Notes: generated by a model from the sequence alone, not told the origin. Positions 46,318 through 55,618 are shown, counted from the first letter of the stretch. The stretch is DNA of 64,000 nt from Streptomyces sp. SM11 (GCF_002910905.1 NZ_NEUE01000193.1:1-64000); one strand, 5' to 3'. Made by a program: numbers and translations.

Positions 46318-46334
46318 AACTAACGGCGCTAGTT
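46318..46334. promoter_or_regulatory. TetR-type operator-like site B
   Basis: AACTAACGGCGCTAGTT, with exact AAACTA/TAGTTT outer arms, 74 bp before the aldehyde dehydrogenase. It shares 13 of 17 positions with the site beside the TetR at 52718, differing at positions 6, 8, 10 and 15. Confidence 0.55.
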
Positions 46335-46407
46335 TGGGCGGGTGCGACGTGTGCCCCGCGCCGCACGGCTTCGGCGCTCCGCACAGCACGTCCGGGAGGA
46401 AACAGCC

Positions 46408-47802
46408 ATGAAGGCCCATGACCAGATGTACATCGACGGTGCGTGGCGGCCCGCCGTCGGCCAGGACACGATCGCGGTCGTGAACCCGGCCGACGAGCAG
46501 GTCATCGCCCACGTGCCGGCGGGGACGGCCGAGGACGTCGACGCGGCGGTACGGGCCGCGCGCGCCGCCTTCCCCGCCTGGGCCGCGACCCCGCCCGCCG
46601 AGCGCGCCGCCCGGCTCACCGCGCTGGCCGAAGCGCTGGCCGCCCGCGAGGACGAGCTGGCCGAGACGATCACGGCCGAGCTGGGGTCACCGCTGCCGCT
46701 GTCGCGGATGGTCCACGCGGGCGTGCCCATGCTGGTGGCCGCCTCGTACGCCGAACTGGCCGCCCGCCACGCCTTCGAGGAGCGGATCGGCAACTCCACC
46801 GTGCTGCTGGAGCCGGTCGGCGTGGTCGGCGCGATCACCCCCTGGAACTACCCGCTCCACCAGATCGTCGCCAAGGTCGCCCCCGCGCTCGCCGCGGGCT
46901 GCACGGTCGTCCTCAAGCCCGCCGAGGACACCCCGCTCACCGCCCAGCTCTTCGCGGAGGCCACCGAGGCGGCCGGCCTGCCGCCGGGCGTCTTCAACCT
47001 CGTCACCGGCCTCGGACCGGTCGCGGGCCAGGCGCTCGCCGCCCACGAGGACGTCGACCTGGTCTCCTTCACCGGTTCCACCGCCGTCGGCAAGCAGATC
47101 GGCGCCACCGCCGGAGCCGCCGTCAAGCGCGTCGCCCTGGAGCTGGGCGGCAAGTCCGCCAATGTGATCCTGCCCGGCGCGGACCTCGCCAAGGCGGTCA
47201 ACGTCGGCATCGCCAACGTGATGACCAACTCCGGCCAGACGTGCAGCGCGTGGACCCGGATGCTGGTGGACGCGGAGCGGTACGACGAGGCCGTGGAGCT
47301 CGCGGCGAACGCCGTCACCAAGTACGTACCCGGGGGGCGGGTCGGTCCGCTCGTCAACGCCAAGCAGCAGGCCCGGGTGCGCGGTTACATCGCCAAGGGC
47401 GTCGAGGAGGGCGCCCGGCTGGTCGCGGGAGGCCCGGACGCGCCGCTGGAGACCGGCTACTACGTCAGCCCGACGGTCTTCGCCGACGTCACCCCGGACA
47501 TGACGATCGCCCGCGAGGAGATCTTCGGCCCGGTGGTCTCGATCCTGCGGTACGAGGACGTGGACGACGCCCTGCGGATCGCCAACGACACCGTGTACGG
47601 GCTCGCGGGAGCCGTGTGGGCCGCGGACGACGAGCAGGCGGTGGCCTTCGCCCGCAGGATGGACACCGGGCAGGTCGACATCAACGGCGGCCGCTTCAAC
47701 CCGCTGGCCCCGTTCGGCGGTTACAAGCAGTCGGGGGTGGGTCGCGAGCTGGGGCCGCACGGTCTGGCGGAGTACCTCCAGACCAAGTCCCTCCAGTTCT
47801 GA
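46408..47802 (+). CDS. aldehyde dehydrogenase family protein
   Basis: 464-residue NAD(P)-dependent aldehyde dehydrogenase. ATG 46408 after GGAGG. Signatures: [22 protein letters not shown] (Rossmann), [11 protein letters not shown], the Glu in ELGGKSANV, and the catalytic Cys in [24 protein letters not shown] near the end. The alcohol dehydrogenase gene follows 49 bp on, so both probably form an operon oxidising an alcohol through its aldehyde. The upstream TetR-type site suggests control together with acyl-CoA genes. Confidence 0.9.
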   Translation: MKAHDQMYIDGAWRPAVGQDTIAVVNPADEQVIAHVPAGTAEDVDAAVRAARAAFPAWAATPPAERAARLTALAEALAAREDELAETITAELGSPLPLSRMVHAGVPMLVAASYAELAARHAFEERIGNSTVLLEPVGVVGAITPWNYPLHQIVAKVAPALAAGCTVVLKPAEDTPLTAQLFAEATEAAGLPPGVFNLVTGLGPVAGQALAAHEDVDLVSFTGSTAVGKQIGATAGAAVKRVALELGGKSANVILPGADLAKAVNVGIANVMTNSGQTCSAWTRMLVDAERYDEAVELAANAVTKYVPGGRVGPLVNAKQQARVRGYIAKGVEEGARLVAGGPDAPLETGYYVSPTVFADVTPDMTIAREEIFGPVVSILRYEDVDDALRIANDTVYGLAGAVWAADDEQAVAFARRMDTGQVDINGGRFNPLAPFGGYKQSGVGRELGPHGLAEYLQTKSLQF

Positions 47803-47851
47803 AGCCGTCGCCCGCCCAGCCAGTCGTTCGAAGAGCCCTAGGAGTCTGTTC

Positions 47852-48931
47852 GTGGTCCGCGCCGCCGTACTGCCCGCCGTCGGAGCTCCGTTGGAGATCA
47901 CCGACATCGTCCTGCCGGAGCCCGGCCCCGGCCAGGTGCGTATCGTGCTCGCCGCCGCCGGGGTCTGTCACTCCGACCTGTCCCTGTCCAACGGCACCAT
48001 GCGCGTTCCGGTGCCGGCCGTCCTCGGACACGAGGGCGCCGGCAGGGTCCTGGCGGTCGGCGAGGGCGTCACACATGTGGCCCCGGGCGACGGAGTGGTC
48101 CTCAACTGGGCCCCCTCCTGCGGGGCCTGCTTCCACTGCGGGATCGGCGAGGTCTGGCTCTGCGCCGACGCCCTGAAGGGGACCGCCAACCAGCACGCCC
48201 GTACGGCGGACGGCACCGACCTCCACCCCGGCCTCAATGTCGCGGCCTTCGCGGAGGAGACGGTCGTCGCCGGCAACTGTGTGCTCCCCGCCCCCGACGG
48301 CATCCCGCTCACCGACGCCGCCCTCCTCGGCTGCGCGGTCCTGACCGGCTACGGGGCCATCCACCACAGCGCCAAGGTCCGCGAGGGCGAGAGCGTCGTG
48401 GTCTTCGGGATCGGCGGTGTCGGCCTCGCCGTGCTCCAGGCCGCCCGGATCGCCGGCGCGTCCCGGATCATCGCGGTCGACGTCTCCCCGGCCAAGGAGG
48501 AGCTGGCCCGGCAGGCCGGGGCGACCGATTACGTCATCGCCTCCGACACCACCCCGCGCGAGATCCGCAAGCTCTCCGGCGGCCAGGGCACGGACGTCGC
48601 CGTGGAGTGCGTCGGCCGCCCCGCGACCATCCGGGCCGCCTGGGAGTCCACCCGGCGCGGCGGGCGCACCACGGTCGTCGGGATCGGCGGCAAGGACCAG
48701 CAGGTCACCTTCAACGCCCTGGAGATCTTCCACTGGGGCCGGTCCCTGACGGGCTGCGTCTACGGCAACAGCGACCCGGCCCGCGATCTGCCCGCCCTCG
48801 CCGACCACATCCGCGCGGGCCGCTTCGACCTGTCGATGATGGTCACCGAGCGCATCACCCTGGGCGGCATCCCCGCCGCCTTCGACAACATGGTCGCGGG
48901 CAAGGGCGGCCGCGCGCTGGTGGTGTTCTAG
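47852..48931 (+). CDS. zinc-dependent alcohol dehydrogenase
   Basis: 359 residues from GTG 47852 (AGGAG upstream). Medium-chain zinc ADH: catalytic zinc ligands in GVCHSDLS and GHEGAGRV, structural zinc Cys in WAPSCGACFHCGIGEVWLC, NAD-binding VVFGIGGVGLAVLQAARIAGAS, and typical C-terminus. The protein resembles mycothiol/class III-like ADHs of actinobacteria. The stop codon TAG lies inside a large inverted repeat shared with the convergent ppk2. Confidence 0.9.
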   Translation: MVRAAVLPAVGAPLEITDIVLPEPGPGQVRIVLAAAGVCHSDLSLSNGTMRVPVPAVLGHEGAGRVLAVGEGVTHVAPGDGVVLNWAPSCGACFHCGIGEVWLCADALKGTANQHARTADGTDLHPGLNVAAFAEETVVAGNCVLPAPDGIPLTDAALLGCAVLTGYGAIHHSAKVREGESVVVFGIGGVGLAVLQAARIAGASRIIAVDVSPAKEELARQAGATDYVIASDTTPREIRKLSGGQGTDVAVECVGRPATIRAAWESTRRGGRTTVVGIGGKDQQVTFNALEIFHWGRSLTGCVYGNSDPARDLPALADHIRAGRFDLSMMVTERITLGGIPAAFDNMVAGKGGRALVVF

Positions 48932-48992
48932 GGCCTGTCGTCGGACTGTTGTCGTCGCCTGGCGGACAGCAGTCCGGCGACAGGCCCTAGAA
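48926..48992. terminator. 23-bp-arm inverted repeat containing both convergent stop codons
   Basis: Left arm 48926-48948 starts TTCTAGGGCCTGTCG; right arm 48970-48992 is its complement with one mismatch. The 21-nt loop separates them. Each arm contains the last Phe codon and TAG stop of the gene running into it, so the two genes end with the same DNA in mirror image. It should fold strongly in both transcripts. Confidence 0.8.
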
Positions 48993-50048
48993 GTCGGTGG
49001 TCCGGGACGTCGACGTCACCGGGCCCAGCAGCCGGGCGTCCATCTCGCCCTCCTCGAACAGCCGGGAGGCCGGGCCCACGATCAACGGGTCCGGCTTCCC
49101 GACCACGTCCACGTCCTTGCCCGGGTAGTCGAAGCGGTCCAGCACATGCCGCATCGCCTCCAGCCGGGCCCGCTTCTTGTCGTTGCTCTTCACCACCGTC
49201 CAGGGCGCGTCCGCCGTGTCGGTGTGGAAGAGCATCAGTTCCTTCGCCTCCGTGTACTCGTCCCACTTGTCCAGCGAGGCCAGGTCGACCGGGCTCAGCT
49301 TCCACCGCCGTACGGGGTCGATCTGCCGGATCATGAACCGGTTGCGCTGCTCGTTGCGGGAGACGGAGAACCAGAACTTCACCAGATGGACGCCGTCCCG
49401 GGCGAGCATCCGCTCGAAGCCCGGCGTCTGGTGCATGAACTCCAGGTACTCACGGGTCGTGCAGAATCCCATCACCCGCTCGACCCCGGCCCGGTTGTAC
49501 CAGGAGCGGTCGAACAGCACGATCTCCCCGGCGCTCGGCAGATGCGCCGTGTAGCGCTGGAAGTACCACTGGGTGCGCTCACGCTCGGTCGGCTTCTCGA
49601 GCGCCACCACCCGCGCGCCACGTGGATTGAGATGCTCGGTGAACCGCTTGATCGTGCCGCCCTTGCCCGCCGCGTCCCGGCCCTCGAAGAGGATCACCAG
49701 CCGCTCGTCGCGCTCCTTCACCCAGTGCTGGAGCTTCAGCAGCTCGATCTGGAGCGCCCGCTTGGCCTTGTCGTAGTCGCGGCGGGGCAGCTTGCGGTCG
49801 TACGGGTAGTCCTCGCGCCAGGCGTCGCGGGCGTGGCCCTCCGGCGTGACGAGGACCGGATCGTCGTCCCCGCCGTCGACCACGTCGAACCCGTCCAGAT
49901 ACGGCCCGCCGTAGCGGGCCGCCAGCTTGCTCGCCCCGGGGGCGGCACGGTCCTCGGGCTCGCTCGCCCCGGGGGCGGAGGGGGCGTCCCGGCCCGCCTC
50001 GACCCCGGCCTTCCCGTTACGTCCGTTCCGCTTGTCGCTCCTCGTCAT
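48987..50048 (-). CDS. ppk2: polyphosphate kinase 2
   Basis: 353 residues. Transfers phosphate from polyphosphate to nucleotides. Walker A is FEGRDAAGKGGTIKRF, and the lid and Walker B region DRSWYNRAGVERVMGF; KFWFSVSRNEQRNRF and WDEYTEAKELMLFHTD follow. The first 80 residues are an Ala/Asp-rich extension before the core. Start ATG 50048 with GGAGGG upstream lies 32 bp inside the preceding EamA gene, suggesting coupling. Confidence 0.92.
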   Translation of the reverse strand: MTRSDKRNGRNGKAGVEAGRDAPSAPGASEPEDRAAPGASKLAARYGGPYLDGFDVVDGGDDDPVLVTPEGHARDAWREDYPYDRKLPRRDYDKAKRALQIELLKLQHWVKERDERLVILFEGRDAAGKGGTIKRFTEHLNPRGARVVALEKPTERERTQWYFQRYTAHLPSAGEIVLFDRSWYNRAGVERVMGFCTTREYLEFMHQTPGFERMLARDGVHLVKFWFSVSRNEQRNRFMIRQIDPVRRWKLSPVDLASLDKWDEYTEAKELMLFHTDTADAPWTVVKSNDKKRARLEAMRHVLDRFDYPGKDVDVVGKPDPLIVGPASRLFEEGEMDARLLGPVTSTSRTTDF

Positions 50049-50997
50049 GACGGGGTCCCTCCACCGGACGGGCCGGATTTCCGCGTGTGGGCCCAGTCTG
50101 CTGACGGCTCCGGGAGACCGCCACCCCGGCCAGGCAGAGCACGCCGCCGACGATGCCGAGTGGGGTCGGTACCTCGTCCAGCAGTACCCACGCCATGCCC
50201 ACGACGAGCGCCGGGACGGCGTACGTGGTCGCGCCCATCCGGCCCGCGGTGGTCCGGGCCAGTGCGTAGCCCCAGGTGGTGAAGGCCAGCGCGGTCGGGA
50301 AGACGCCCAGGTAGACCATGTTCAGGGTGGCGGACAGCGGCGCGTCGGCGGCCTCGGAGACCAGCGCCCCGGTGAACGGCAGGCAGGCCACGGCCCCGAT
50401 CAGGCAGCCGAAGGTGTTGATCTGGAGCGAGGAGCCGTGCGCGAGGGCCGGCTTCTGGCTCACCACGCCCGCCGCGTACGCCACCGCGGCCAGCAGGCAC
50501 AGCGCGACGCCCAGCACCGAGGAGCCGCCCTGCCCGGACATCGCGAGGCCGACCACGACCGCGCCCGCGAACGAGACGCCCATTCCCAGCAGCAGCCGGC
50601 GCGGCAGCCCCTCGCCGAGCATCCGGGCGCCGAGCAGGGCGATCAGGATCGGCCCGATGTTCACGAGCATCGCGGCCGTTCCCGCGTCGACCTCCTGCTC
50701 GCCCCAGTTCAGAACCACCATGTACAGCCCGAACCAGAGCACCCCCGAGGCGACGATCCCCGGCCAGGCACCCCGCCCCGGGAGTCCCTCCCGGCGAACG
50801 AGCAGGATCGCCCCGAGCACCAGAGTGCCCGCCAGCAGCCGGCCGAGGGCCAGTGCGCCGGGGGAGTAGGCCTCGCCCGCACTGCGGATGGACACGAAGG
50901 CGGAGGCCCACAGCACGACGGTGGTGCAGGCGGCGGCGGGGGCAAGCCAGCGGTGGGCCGGCGGGGAGACCGGAAGCGGTGTCGGGGGCGTCGTCAT
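50017..50997 (-). CDS. EamA/DMT-family exporter
   Basis: 326 residues with ten hydrophobic helices in two EamA repeats: first VVLWASAFVSIRSAGEAYSP and following, second AVCL-like GVALCLLAAVAYAAGVVSQK. It is a drug/metabolite exporter, substrate unknown. Hydrophilic C-terminal 30 residues overlap the ppk2 start. The upstream non-coding stretch carries a dispersed repeat at 51098. Confidence 0.88.
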   Translation of the reverse strand: MTTPPTPLPVSPPAHRWLAPAAACTTVVLWASAFVSIRSAGEAYSPGALALGRLLAGTLVLGAILLVRREGLPGRGAWPGIVASGVLWFGLYMVVLNWGEQEVDAGTAAMLVNIGPILIALLGARMLGEGLPRRLLLGMGVSFAGAVVVGLAMSGQGGSSVLGVALCLLAAVAYAAGVVSQKPALAHGSSLQINTFGCLIGAVACLPFTGALVSEAADAPLSATLNMVYLGVFPTALAFTTWGYALARTTAGRMGATTYAVPALVVGMAWVLLDEVPTPLGIVGGVLCLAGVAVSRSRQQTGPTRGNPARPVEGPRHDEERQAERT

Positions 50998-51097
50998 GGC
51001 CGCGACCGTAGAGCCGGAACGCTTCGGCTCCCACCGAATTGTCGAGGACCGTCAATCGACGCCGGACGGGCCCGTCCCCCTCCCGGCCCGTCGCCCT

Positions 51098-51122
51098 TCA
51101 GCCCGTCCGGCGTTTGAGGACG
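51098..51122. repeat. dispersed Streptomyces intergenic repeat unit
   Basis: TCAGCCCGTCCGGCGTTTGA followed by GGACG. I recall this word as highly repeated between genes in Streptomyces genomes. It lies in the gap between EamA and the ArsR-type gene. No coding role. Confidence 0.5.
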
Positions 51123-51233
51123 GAACCCTGGTGGTGGAGCGGGGCGGCCCCTCCGCGCCCGGGAAGCAGGGCGCAGCCCATCCCAAGCGCCGGCCGGGCC
51201 GCGAAAGGTGCTCGTCCGGCCCAGGCGCCGGTG

Positions 51234-51984
51234 TCAGCCCTCGGAGCGGTCGTCGATCGACGCGGGCTCGATCCCCAGGAGCTCCGACAGCGCCCGCACC
51301 CCCGACGGAGTCACCCGCACCGCCCGCCCCGACCCGAACCGCTCGCACCAGCCCGCCTCCAGCACATGCGCGCACAGCGCCGCCCCCGCAGCCCCCGCGA
51401 GATGCGGCCGCCGCTCCGTCCAGTCCAGGCAGCCCCGCACCAAGGGCCGCCGCGCGGACCGGTCCAGGGAGATGCCGAGTGTGCCGAACCACTCCAGGCC
51501 CGCGTCGGTCAGCGCGAACCCGGTGTCCTGCCGCAGCAGCCCCCGGGCGCTCATCGCGTCGGTGATCCGGATGCCGAGCCGGCCGGCGAGATGGTCGTAA
51601 CAGGTACGCCCCCGGGCCAGTGCGCTGGTGAGGTTCGCCGCCCGCAGGGAGCGCGGCCGCTCCGGGACTTCGGGCACCGCGTGGGAGGCCAGCTCCTCCA
51701 CCAGGTGGGCGGCCCGCTCGTCGGCCAGCCGGACGTACCGGTGCCGGCCCTGCCGCTCCTCGGCGAGCAGCCCGCCCCGCGACCAGCCGGCCCAGGTGCT
51801 CGCTTGCGGTGGACGGGGCGACGGAGGCGTACCGGGCCAGCTCACCGGCGGTCCAGGCCCGCCCGTCGAGCAGGGCCAGGCAGAAGGACGCGCGGGTCTC
51901 GTCCGCGAGGAGGGCGGCCAGTGCGGCGAGTCGCGGGGCCGCCGCGTCGTGAGGTCGCGGCCGTGGGCGCGGGGAACGGTCCAT
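51234..51984 (-). pseudogene. ArsR-type winged-helix regulator, frameshifted
   Basis: The first frame reads LAALAALLADETRASFCLAL, LARYASVAPSTASEHLGRLVAG, a winged-helix DNA-binding domain. At a run of four G (minus strand; 51775-51778) the frame changes, and the protein continues as GLLAEERQGRHRYVRLADER to IEPASIDDRSEG. Three G would give one 250-residue open frame. The extended C-terminus is typical of this ArsR subgroup. It could also be a one-base sequencing error. Confidence 0.7.
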
Positions 51985-51998
51985 GCGTCCAGGGTGCG

Positions 51999-52697
51999 TC
52001 AGGGAGGGTTCGGCGCCGGCCGAACCGTGACCGTGTCGTCGCCCGCCGGTCGCGCGTACTGCTCGTACTGGAGTGCCAGCCCGTCCAGAAGCGCCCGCAG
52101 CCCGGTCTCGAAGGCTCCTTCGTCGACCTGGCTGCGGTGGTCGGCCAGCAGGTGGGCCTGGCCGAGGTGCGGGTAGTCGGCGGGGTCGTAGGCGGTCTCG
52201 TCGTCGACGAAACCCCCGGCGAACGACCCCAGCGCCGAACCGGTGATGAAGTAGCGCATCAGCGCCCCGATCCGGGTGGCCTGGGCGGGCGGCCAGCCCG
52301 CGCCGGTCATCGCCCCGAACACCGCGTCGGCGACCCGCAGCCCCGCCGGCCGGCGGCCGGGCCCCCGGGCCAGCACGGGGACGATGTGCGGGTGCGCGGC
52401 GAGAGCGGCCCGGTAGGACAGCGCCCAGTCGTGCAGGGCCTCGCGCCAGTCGCGCGGATCCGACCCCTGGAACATCGACAGATCGACCTGTACGGAGACC
52501 GCGTCGGCGACGGCGTCGAGGATCTCCTCCTTGTTGCGGAAGTGGTTGTAGAGCGAGGGCCCGCTGACCCCCAGCACGGCCGCCAGGCGGCGCGTGGAGA
52601 CGGCGTCGAGTCCCTCGGAGTCCACGAGCGCGCTCGCCGCCTCGACGATGCGGTCTCTGCTGAGGAGGGGCTTGCGCGGTCGGGCCATGCGGCTCAT
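51999..52697 (-). CDS. TetR-family regulator of the acyl-CoA dehydrogenase module
   Basis: 232 residues. ATG 52697 (MSRMARPRK) or 52688; neither has a strong ribosome site. The helix-turn-helix is RIVEAASALVDSEGLDAVST and LAAVLGVSGPSLYNHFRNKEEIL. C-terminal ligand domain of TetR_C_33-like type. The palindrome AACTAGCAGTGCTAATT lies 21 bp upstream, between it and the acyl-CoA dehydrogenase, and is the likely operator for both directions. Confidence 0.88.
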   Translation of the reverse strand: MSRMARPRKPLLSRDRIVEAASALVDSEGLDAVSTRRLAAVLGVSGPSLYNHFRNKEEILDAVADAVSVQVDLSMFQGSDPRDWREALHDWALSYRAALAAHPHIVPVLARGPGRRPAGLRVADAVFGAMTGAGWPPAQATRIGALMRYFITGSALGSFAGGFVDDETAYDPADYPHLGQAHLLADHRSQVDEGAFETGLRALLDGLALQYEQYARPAGDDTVTVRPAPNPP

Positions 52698-52717
52698 AGT
52701 AGGGCCTGCCAACCAGA

Positions 52718-52734
52718 AACTAGCAGTGCTAATT
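52718..52734. promoter_or_regulatory. TetR operator-like site C (reference palindrome)
   Basis: AACTAGCAGTGCTAATT: eight-base arms with one mismatch around a central G. Located in the 83-bp divergent gap between the TetR and the acyl-CoA dehydrogenase. Similar sites at 3034 and 46318. Confidence 0.65.
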
Positions 52735-52780
52735 AAAGTGCGCCCGAGTGGCGCTCGCGAGAGGCAGTGGGTGACGCGCG

Positions 52781-53932
52781 ATGGACCTGGCGCTCAGCGA
52801 GGAGCAGGAAGCCGTCCGGAAACTGGCCGAGGACTTCGTCACCCGCGAGGTCGCCCCCCACGTCGTCGCGTGGGACCGCGCCGAGAACGTCGACAAGTCG
52901 ATCGTAAAGAAGCTCGGAGACCTCGGCTTCCTCGGTCTGACCGTCCCCGAGGAGTACGGCGGCTCCGGCGGCGACCACCTCTCCTACTGTCTGGTCACCG
53001 AGGAGCTGGGGCGCGGCGACTCCTCGGTGCGCGGCATCGTCTCCGTATCGCTCGGCCTGGTCGCCAAGACCATCGCGACCTGGGGCGACGAGGAGCAGAA
53101 GCGGACCTGGCTGCCGCGGCTCACCTCGGGCGAGGCGGTCGGCTGCTTCGGCCTCACCGAGCCCGGCACCGGCTCGGACGCCGGGAACCTCGCCACCAGG
53201 GCCGTCCGCGACGGCGGTGACTACGTCGTCAACGGCACCAAGATGTTCATCACCAACGGCACCTGGGCCGATGTCGTCCTGCTCTTCGCGCGGACGAACG
53301 ACACCCCCGGCCGCCGGGGCGTCTCCGCCTTCCTCGTCCCCACCGACACCCCCGGCCTCACCCGCCGCACCATCCACGGCAAGCTCGGCCTGCGCGGCCA
53401 GGCCACCGCCGAACTGGTCCTCCAGGACGTCCGGATACCGGCGTCCGGCCTGCTCGGGCCCGAGGGCAAGGGCTTCTCCATCGCCATGTCCGCCCTCGCC
53501 AAGGGGCGCATGTCGGTCGCGGCGGGCTGCGTCGGCATCGCGCGGGCCGCACTGGACGCCGCCGTGCGCTACGCCGGTGAGCGCGAACAGTTCGGCGGAC
53601 CCATCGCCCGTCACCAGCTCGTCCAGGAACTGCTCAGCGACATCGCCGTGGACGTGGACGCCGCCCGGCTGCTCACCTGGCGGGTCGCCGATCTGATCGA
53701 CCGGGGCCAGGAGTTCGCCACCGCCGCCTCCAAGGCCAAGCTGTATGCCTCCGAGGCCGCCGTCCGCTGCGCCAACAACGCCCTCCAGGTCTTCGGAGGC
53801 TACGGCTACATCGACGAGTACCCGGTCGGCAAGCTGCTGCGGGACGCCCGCGTGATGACGCTCTACGAGGGCACCAGCCAGATCCAGAAGCTGATCATCG
53901 GCCGCGCGCTGACGGGCGTCTCCGCGTTCTGA
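52781..53932 (+). CDS. acyl-CoA dehydrogenase
   Basis: 383 residues. ATG 52781 with GAGAGG upstream. FAD and substrate signatures CFGLTEPGTGSDAGN and MFITNGTWAD; catalytic Glu in TLYEGTSQIQKLI; C-terminal VFGGYGYIDEYPVGKLLRDARV. It is of the short/branched-chain ACAD type. It diverges from its probable TetR repressor. Electron acceptor ETF is not in the window. Substrate chain unknown. Confidence 0.92.
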   Translation: MDLALSEEQEAVRKLAEDFVTREVAPHVVAWDRAENVDKSIVKKLGDLGFLGLTVPEEYGGSGGDHLSYCLVTEELGRGDSSVRGIVSVSLGLVAKTIATWGDEEQKRTWLPRLTSGEAVGCFGLTEPGTGSDAGNLATRAVRDGGDYVVNGTKMFITNGTWADVVLLFARTNDTPGRRGVSAFLVPTDTPGLTRRTIHGKLGLRGQATAELVLQDVRIPASGLLGPEGKGFSIAMSALAKGRMSVAAGCVGIARAALDAAVRYAGEREQFGGPIARHQLVQELLSDIAVDVDAARLLTWRVADLIDRGQEFATAASKAKLYASEAAVRCANNALQVFGGYGYIDEYPVGKLLRDARVMTLYEGTSQIQKLIIGRALTGVSAF

Positions 53933-53978
53933 CCGGCGCCCGGGGGCTTCCGGCCGGTGCCGGGTTCGTACGGGTGTC

Positions 53979-54002
53979 TGAGTACGGGCCTGAGTACGGG
54001 CG
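53979..54002. repeat. two 12-nt tandem repeats
   Basis: TGAGTACGGGCC then TGAGTACGGGCG, with a looser third match just before. Lies upstream of the YiaA/B gene in its leader. Confidence 0.55.
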
Positions 54003-54040
54003 CGGATGTGGCCTGCGCCACGTCGACGGATGCTGAATCC

Positions 54041-54331
54041 ATGAGTGACACGACATCGGTCAAGCAGCAGAGCACCGCCGCCTTCTACGGCCAGGCCGTC
54101 GCCTCCTTCATGGTGGCGATCGGCGCGGTGGCCCTCGGTATCTTCTTCCTCGACGCCGACGCCTGGGTGCGCGGCTTCCTCGCCATCGGCGTGCTCTACC
54201 TCGTCACGTCCTGCTTCACGCTCGCCAAGGTGATCCGGGACCGCCAGGAGGCCGGGCAGATCGTCAGCCGGGTGGACCAGGCCCGGCTGGAGAAGATCCT
54301 CGCCGAGCACGACCCCTTCCAGAAGCTCTGA
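54041..54331 (+). CDS. YiaA/YiaB-family two-helix membrane protein
   Basis: 96 residues from ATG 54041. Helix one AVASFMVAIGAVALGIFFLD, helix two GFLAIGVLYLVTSCFTLAKVI, followed by RDRQEAGQIVSRVDQARLEK. The AFYGQAVASF and VTSCFTLAKVIRDRQE words match the YiaA/B domain. Function unknown. It lies alone after the acyl-CoA dehydrogenase. Confidence 0.8.
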   Translation: MSDTTSVKQQSTAAFYGQAVASFMVAIGAVALGIFFLDADAWVRGFLAIGVLYLVTSCFTLAKVIRDRQEAGQIVSRVDQARLEKILAEHDPFQKL

Positions 54332-54384
54332 CCCGGCGAGGCCCACAGCGCGAGGCCCACGGGGCGAGATCGACAGGGCAACCC

Positions 54385-54400
54385 CTAAGCGCTTGCTCAG
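54385..54400. promoter_or_regulatory. CTAAGCGCTTGCTCAG operator-like site D
   Basis: Sixteen bases, identical to site E at 55619-55634. It lies 48 bp before the TetR gene at 54448. It resembles the TGAGCAAGCGCTTGCTCA-type palindromes bound by KstR2/TetR acyl-CoA regulators. Inferred operator. Confidence 0.65.
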
Positions 54401-54447
54401 GTTCGGGGTATGGTGTTCGTCCTGCTGACGGAGAGGGGCCCTGGGCG

Positions 54448-55080
54448 ATGTGTACGGCGGAGGAGACGGGCGGCGAGGACGCGCCGTGGGGCGAGGTCAC
54501 TCCCGAGGCGGCCAGGCGGCTCCTCGTCGCCGCCGTGGACGCCTTCGCCGAGCGCGGGTACCACGCGACCACCACGCGTGACATCGCCGGCCGGGCCGGG
54601 ATGAGCCCGGCCGCGCTCTACATCCACTACAAGACCAAGGAAGAGCTGCTCCACCGGATCAGCAAGCTCGGCCACGAGCGGGCGCTGTACGTCCTCGACT
54701 CCGAGGCGGACCGGGACGGCACGGCCGCCGAACGGCTCGCCGGGGCCGTCCGCTCCTTCGTCCGCTGGCACGCGGAGCGGCACACCACCGCCCGGGTCGT
54801 GCAGTACGAGCTCGACGCCCTCGGTGACGAGCACCGCACCGAGATCGTCGCCCTGCGGCGCAGGAGCGACGCGGTGGTGCGCCGGATCATCAGCGAAGGG
54901 GTGCGGGACGGCGAGTTCGACGTCCCCGACGTCCCCGGCACCACGCTCGCGGTGCTGTCCCTCTGCATCGACGTGGCCCGCTGGTTCAACGCCCGGGGCA
55001 GCCGTACGCCCGACGAGGTCGGCGAGCTGTACGCCGACCTCGTCCTGCGGATGGTCGGAGCCCGGCAGGTTCAGAAGTAG
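54448..55080 (+). CDS. TetR-family regulator (KstR2-like)
   Basis: 210 residues from ATG 54448. The helix-turn-helix is LLVAAVDAFAERGYHATTTR and IAGRAGMSPAALYIHYKTKEELL; the C-terminal domain reads FVRWHAERHTTARVVQYELDAL, the TetR_C domain seen in acyl-CoA-responsive members. Its own upstream site D is repeated before the convergently placed MaoC gene, so it likely controls both. The last six codons are duplicated downstream (see repeat at 55063). Confidence 0.88.
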   Translation: MCTAEETGGEDAPWGEVTPEAARRLLVAAVDAFAERGYHATTTRDIAGRAGMSPAALYIHYKTKEELLHRISKLGHERALYVLDSEADRDGTAAERLAGAVRSFVRWHAERHTTARVVQYELDALGDEHRTEIVALRRRSDAVVRRIISEGVRDGEFDVPDVPGTTLAVLSLCIDVARWFNARGSRTPDEVGELYADLVLRMVGARQVQK

Positions 55081-55119
55081 CCCGGCGGGTTCAGGGGCGG
55101 TCGGCAGGTTCAGAAGTAG
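55063..55119. repeat. repeated 18-mer joining the 3' ends of TetR and MaoC genes
   Basis: CGGCAGGTTCAGAAGTAG at 55063-55080 and again at 55102-55119, with a degraded copy between. The first ends the TetR gene; the second covers the stop region of the convergent MaoC gene. Confidence 0.75.
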
Positions 55120-55571
55120 TAGCGGGACACCGACTCGGCGACACAGGCCGGCTTCTCGCTGCCCTCGCGCTCGACCGTGACGACCGCCGTGACCTGCACG
55201 CCACCGCCCACCTCCTCGACATCGCGGAGCACCGCCGTGGCCCGCAGCCGCGAGCCGGCCGGGACGGTCGAGGGGAAGCGGACCTTGTTGGTCCCGTAGT
55301 TGATGCCCATCTTCATGCCCTCGACCCGCATCACCTGCGGTATCAGCGCGGGCAGCAGTGAGAGCGTCAGATAGCCGTGCGCGATGGTGGTGCCGAACGG
55401 CCCGTCCTTCGCCCGCTCCGGGTCCACGTGGATCCACTGGTGGTCGCCGGTCGCCTCGGCGAACAGGTCGATCCTCTTCTGCTCGATCTCCAGCCAGTCG
55501 CTCTGCCCCAGCTGCTCGCCCACTCCGTCCCGCAGTTCCTGCGCGGACGTGAAGATCCTCGGCTCTGCCAT
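55110..55571 (-). CDS. MaoC-like dehydratase / (R)-enoyl-CoA hydratase-type protein
   Basis: 153 residues in a single hot-dog domain. ATG 55571. FAEATGDHQWIHVDPERAKDGPFGTTIAHGYLTLSLLP holds the Asp-His catalytic pair of the hydratase 2 motif. NYGTNKVRFPSTVPAGSRLR follows. It probably hydrates 2-enoyl-CoA in fatty acid or side-chain degradation. Site E lies 48 bp upstream, so the convergent TetR is the likely regulator. Confidence 0.88.
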   Translation of the reverse strand: MAEPRIFTSAQELRDGVGEQLGQSDWLEIEQKRIDLFAEATGDHQWIHVDPERAKDGPFGTTIAHGYLTLSLLPALIPQVMRVEGMKMGINYGTNKVRFPSTVPAGSRLRATAVLRDVEEVGGGVQVTAVVTVEREGSEKPACVAESVSRYYF

Positions 55572-55618
55572 GTTCCCGGTCCCTGCCTTCCGGCTCGACG
55601 CACCATCCGGCGCGATGT

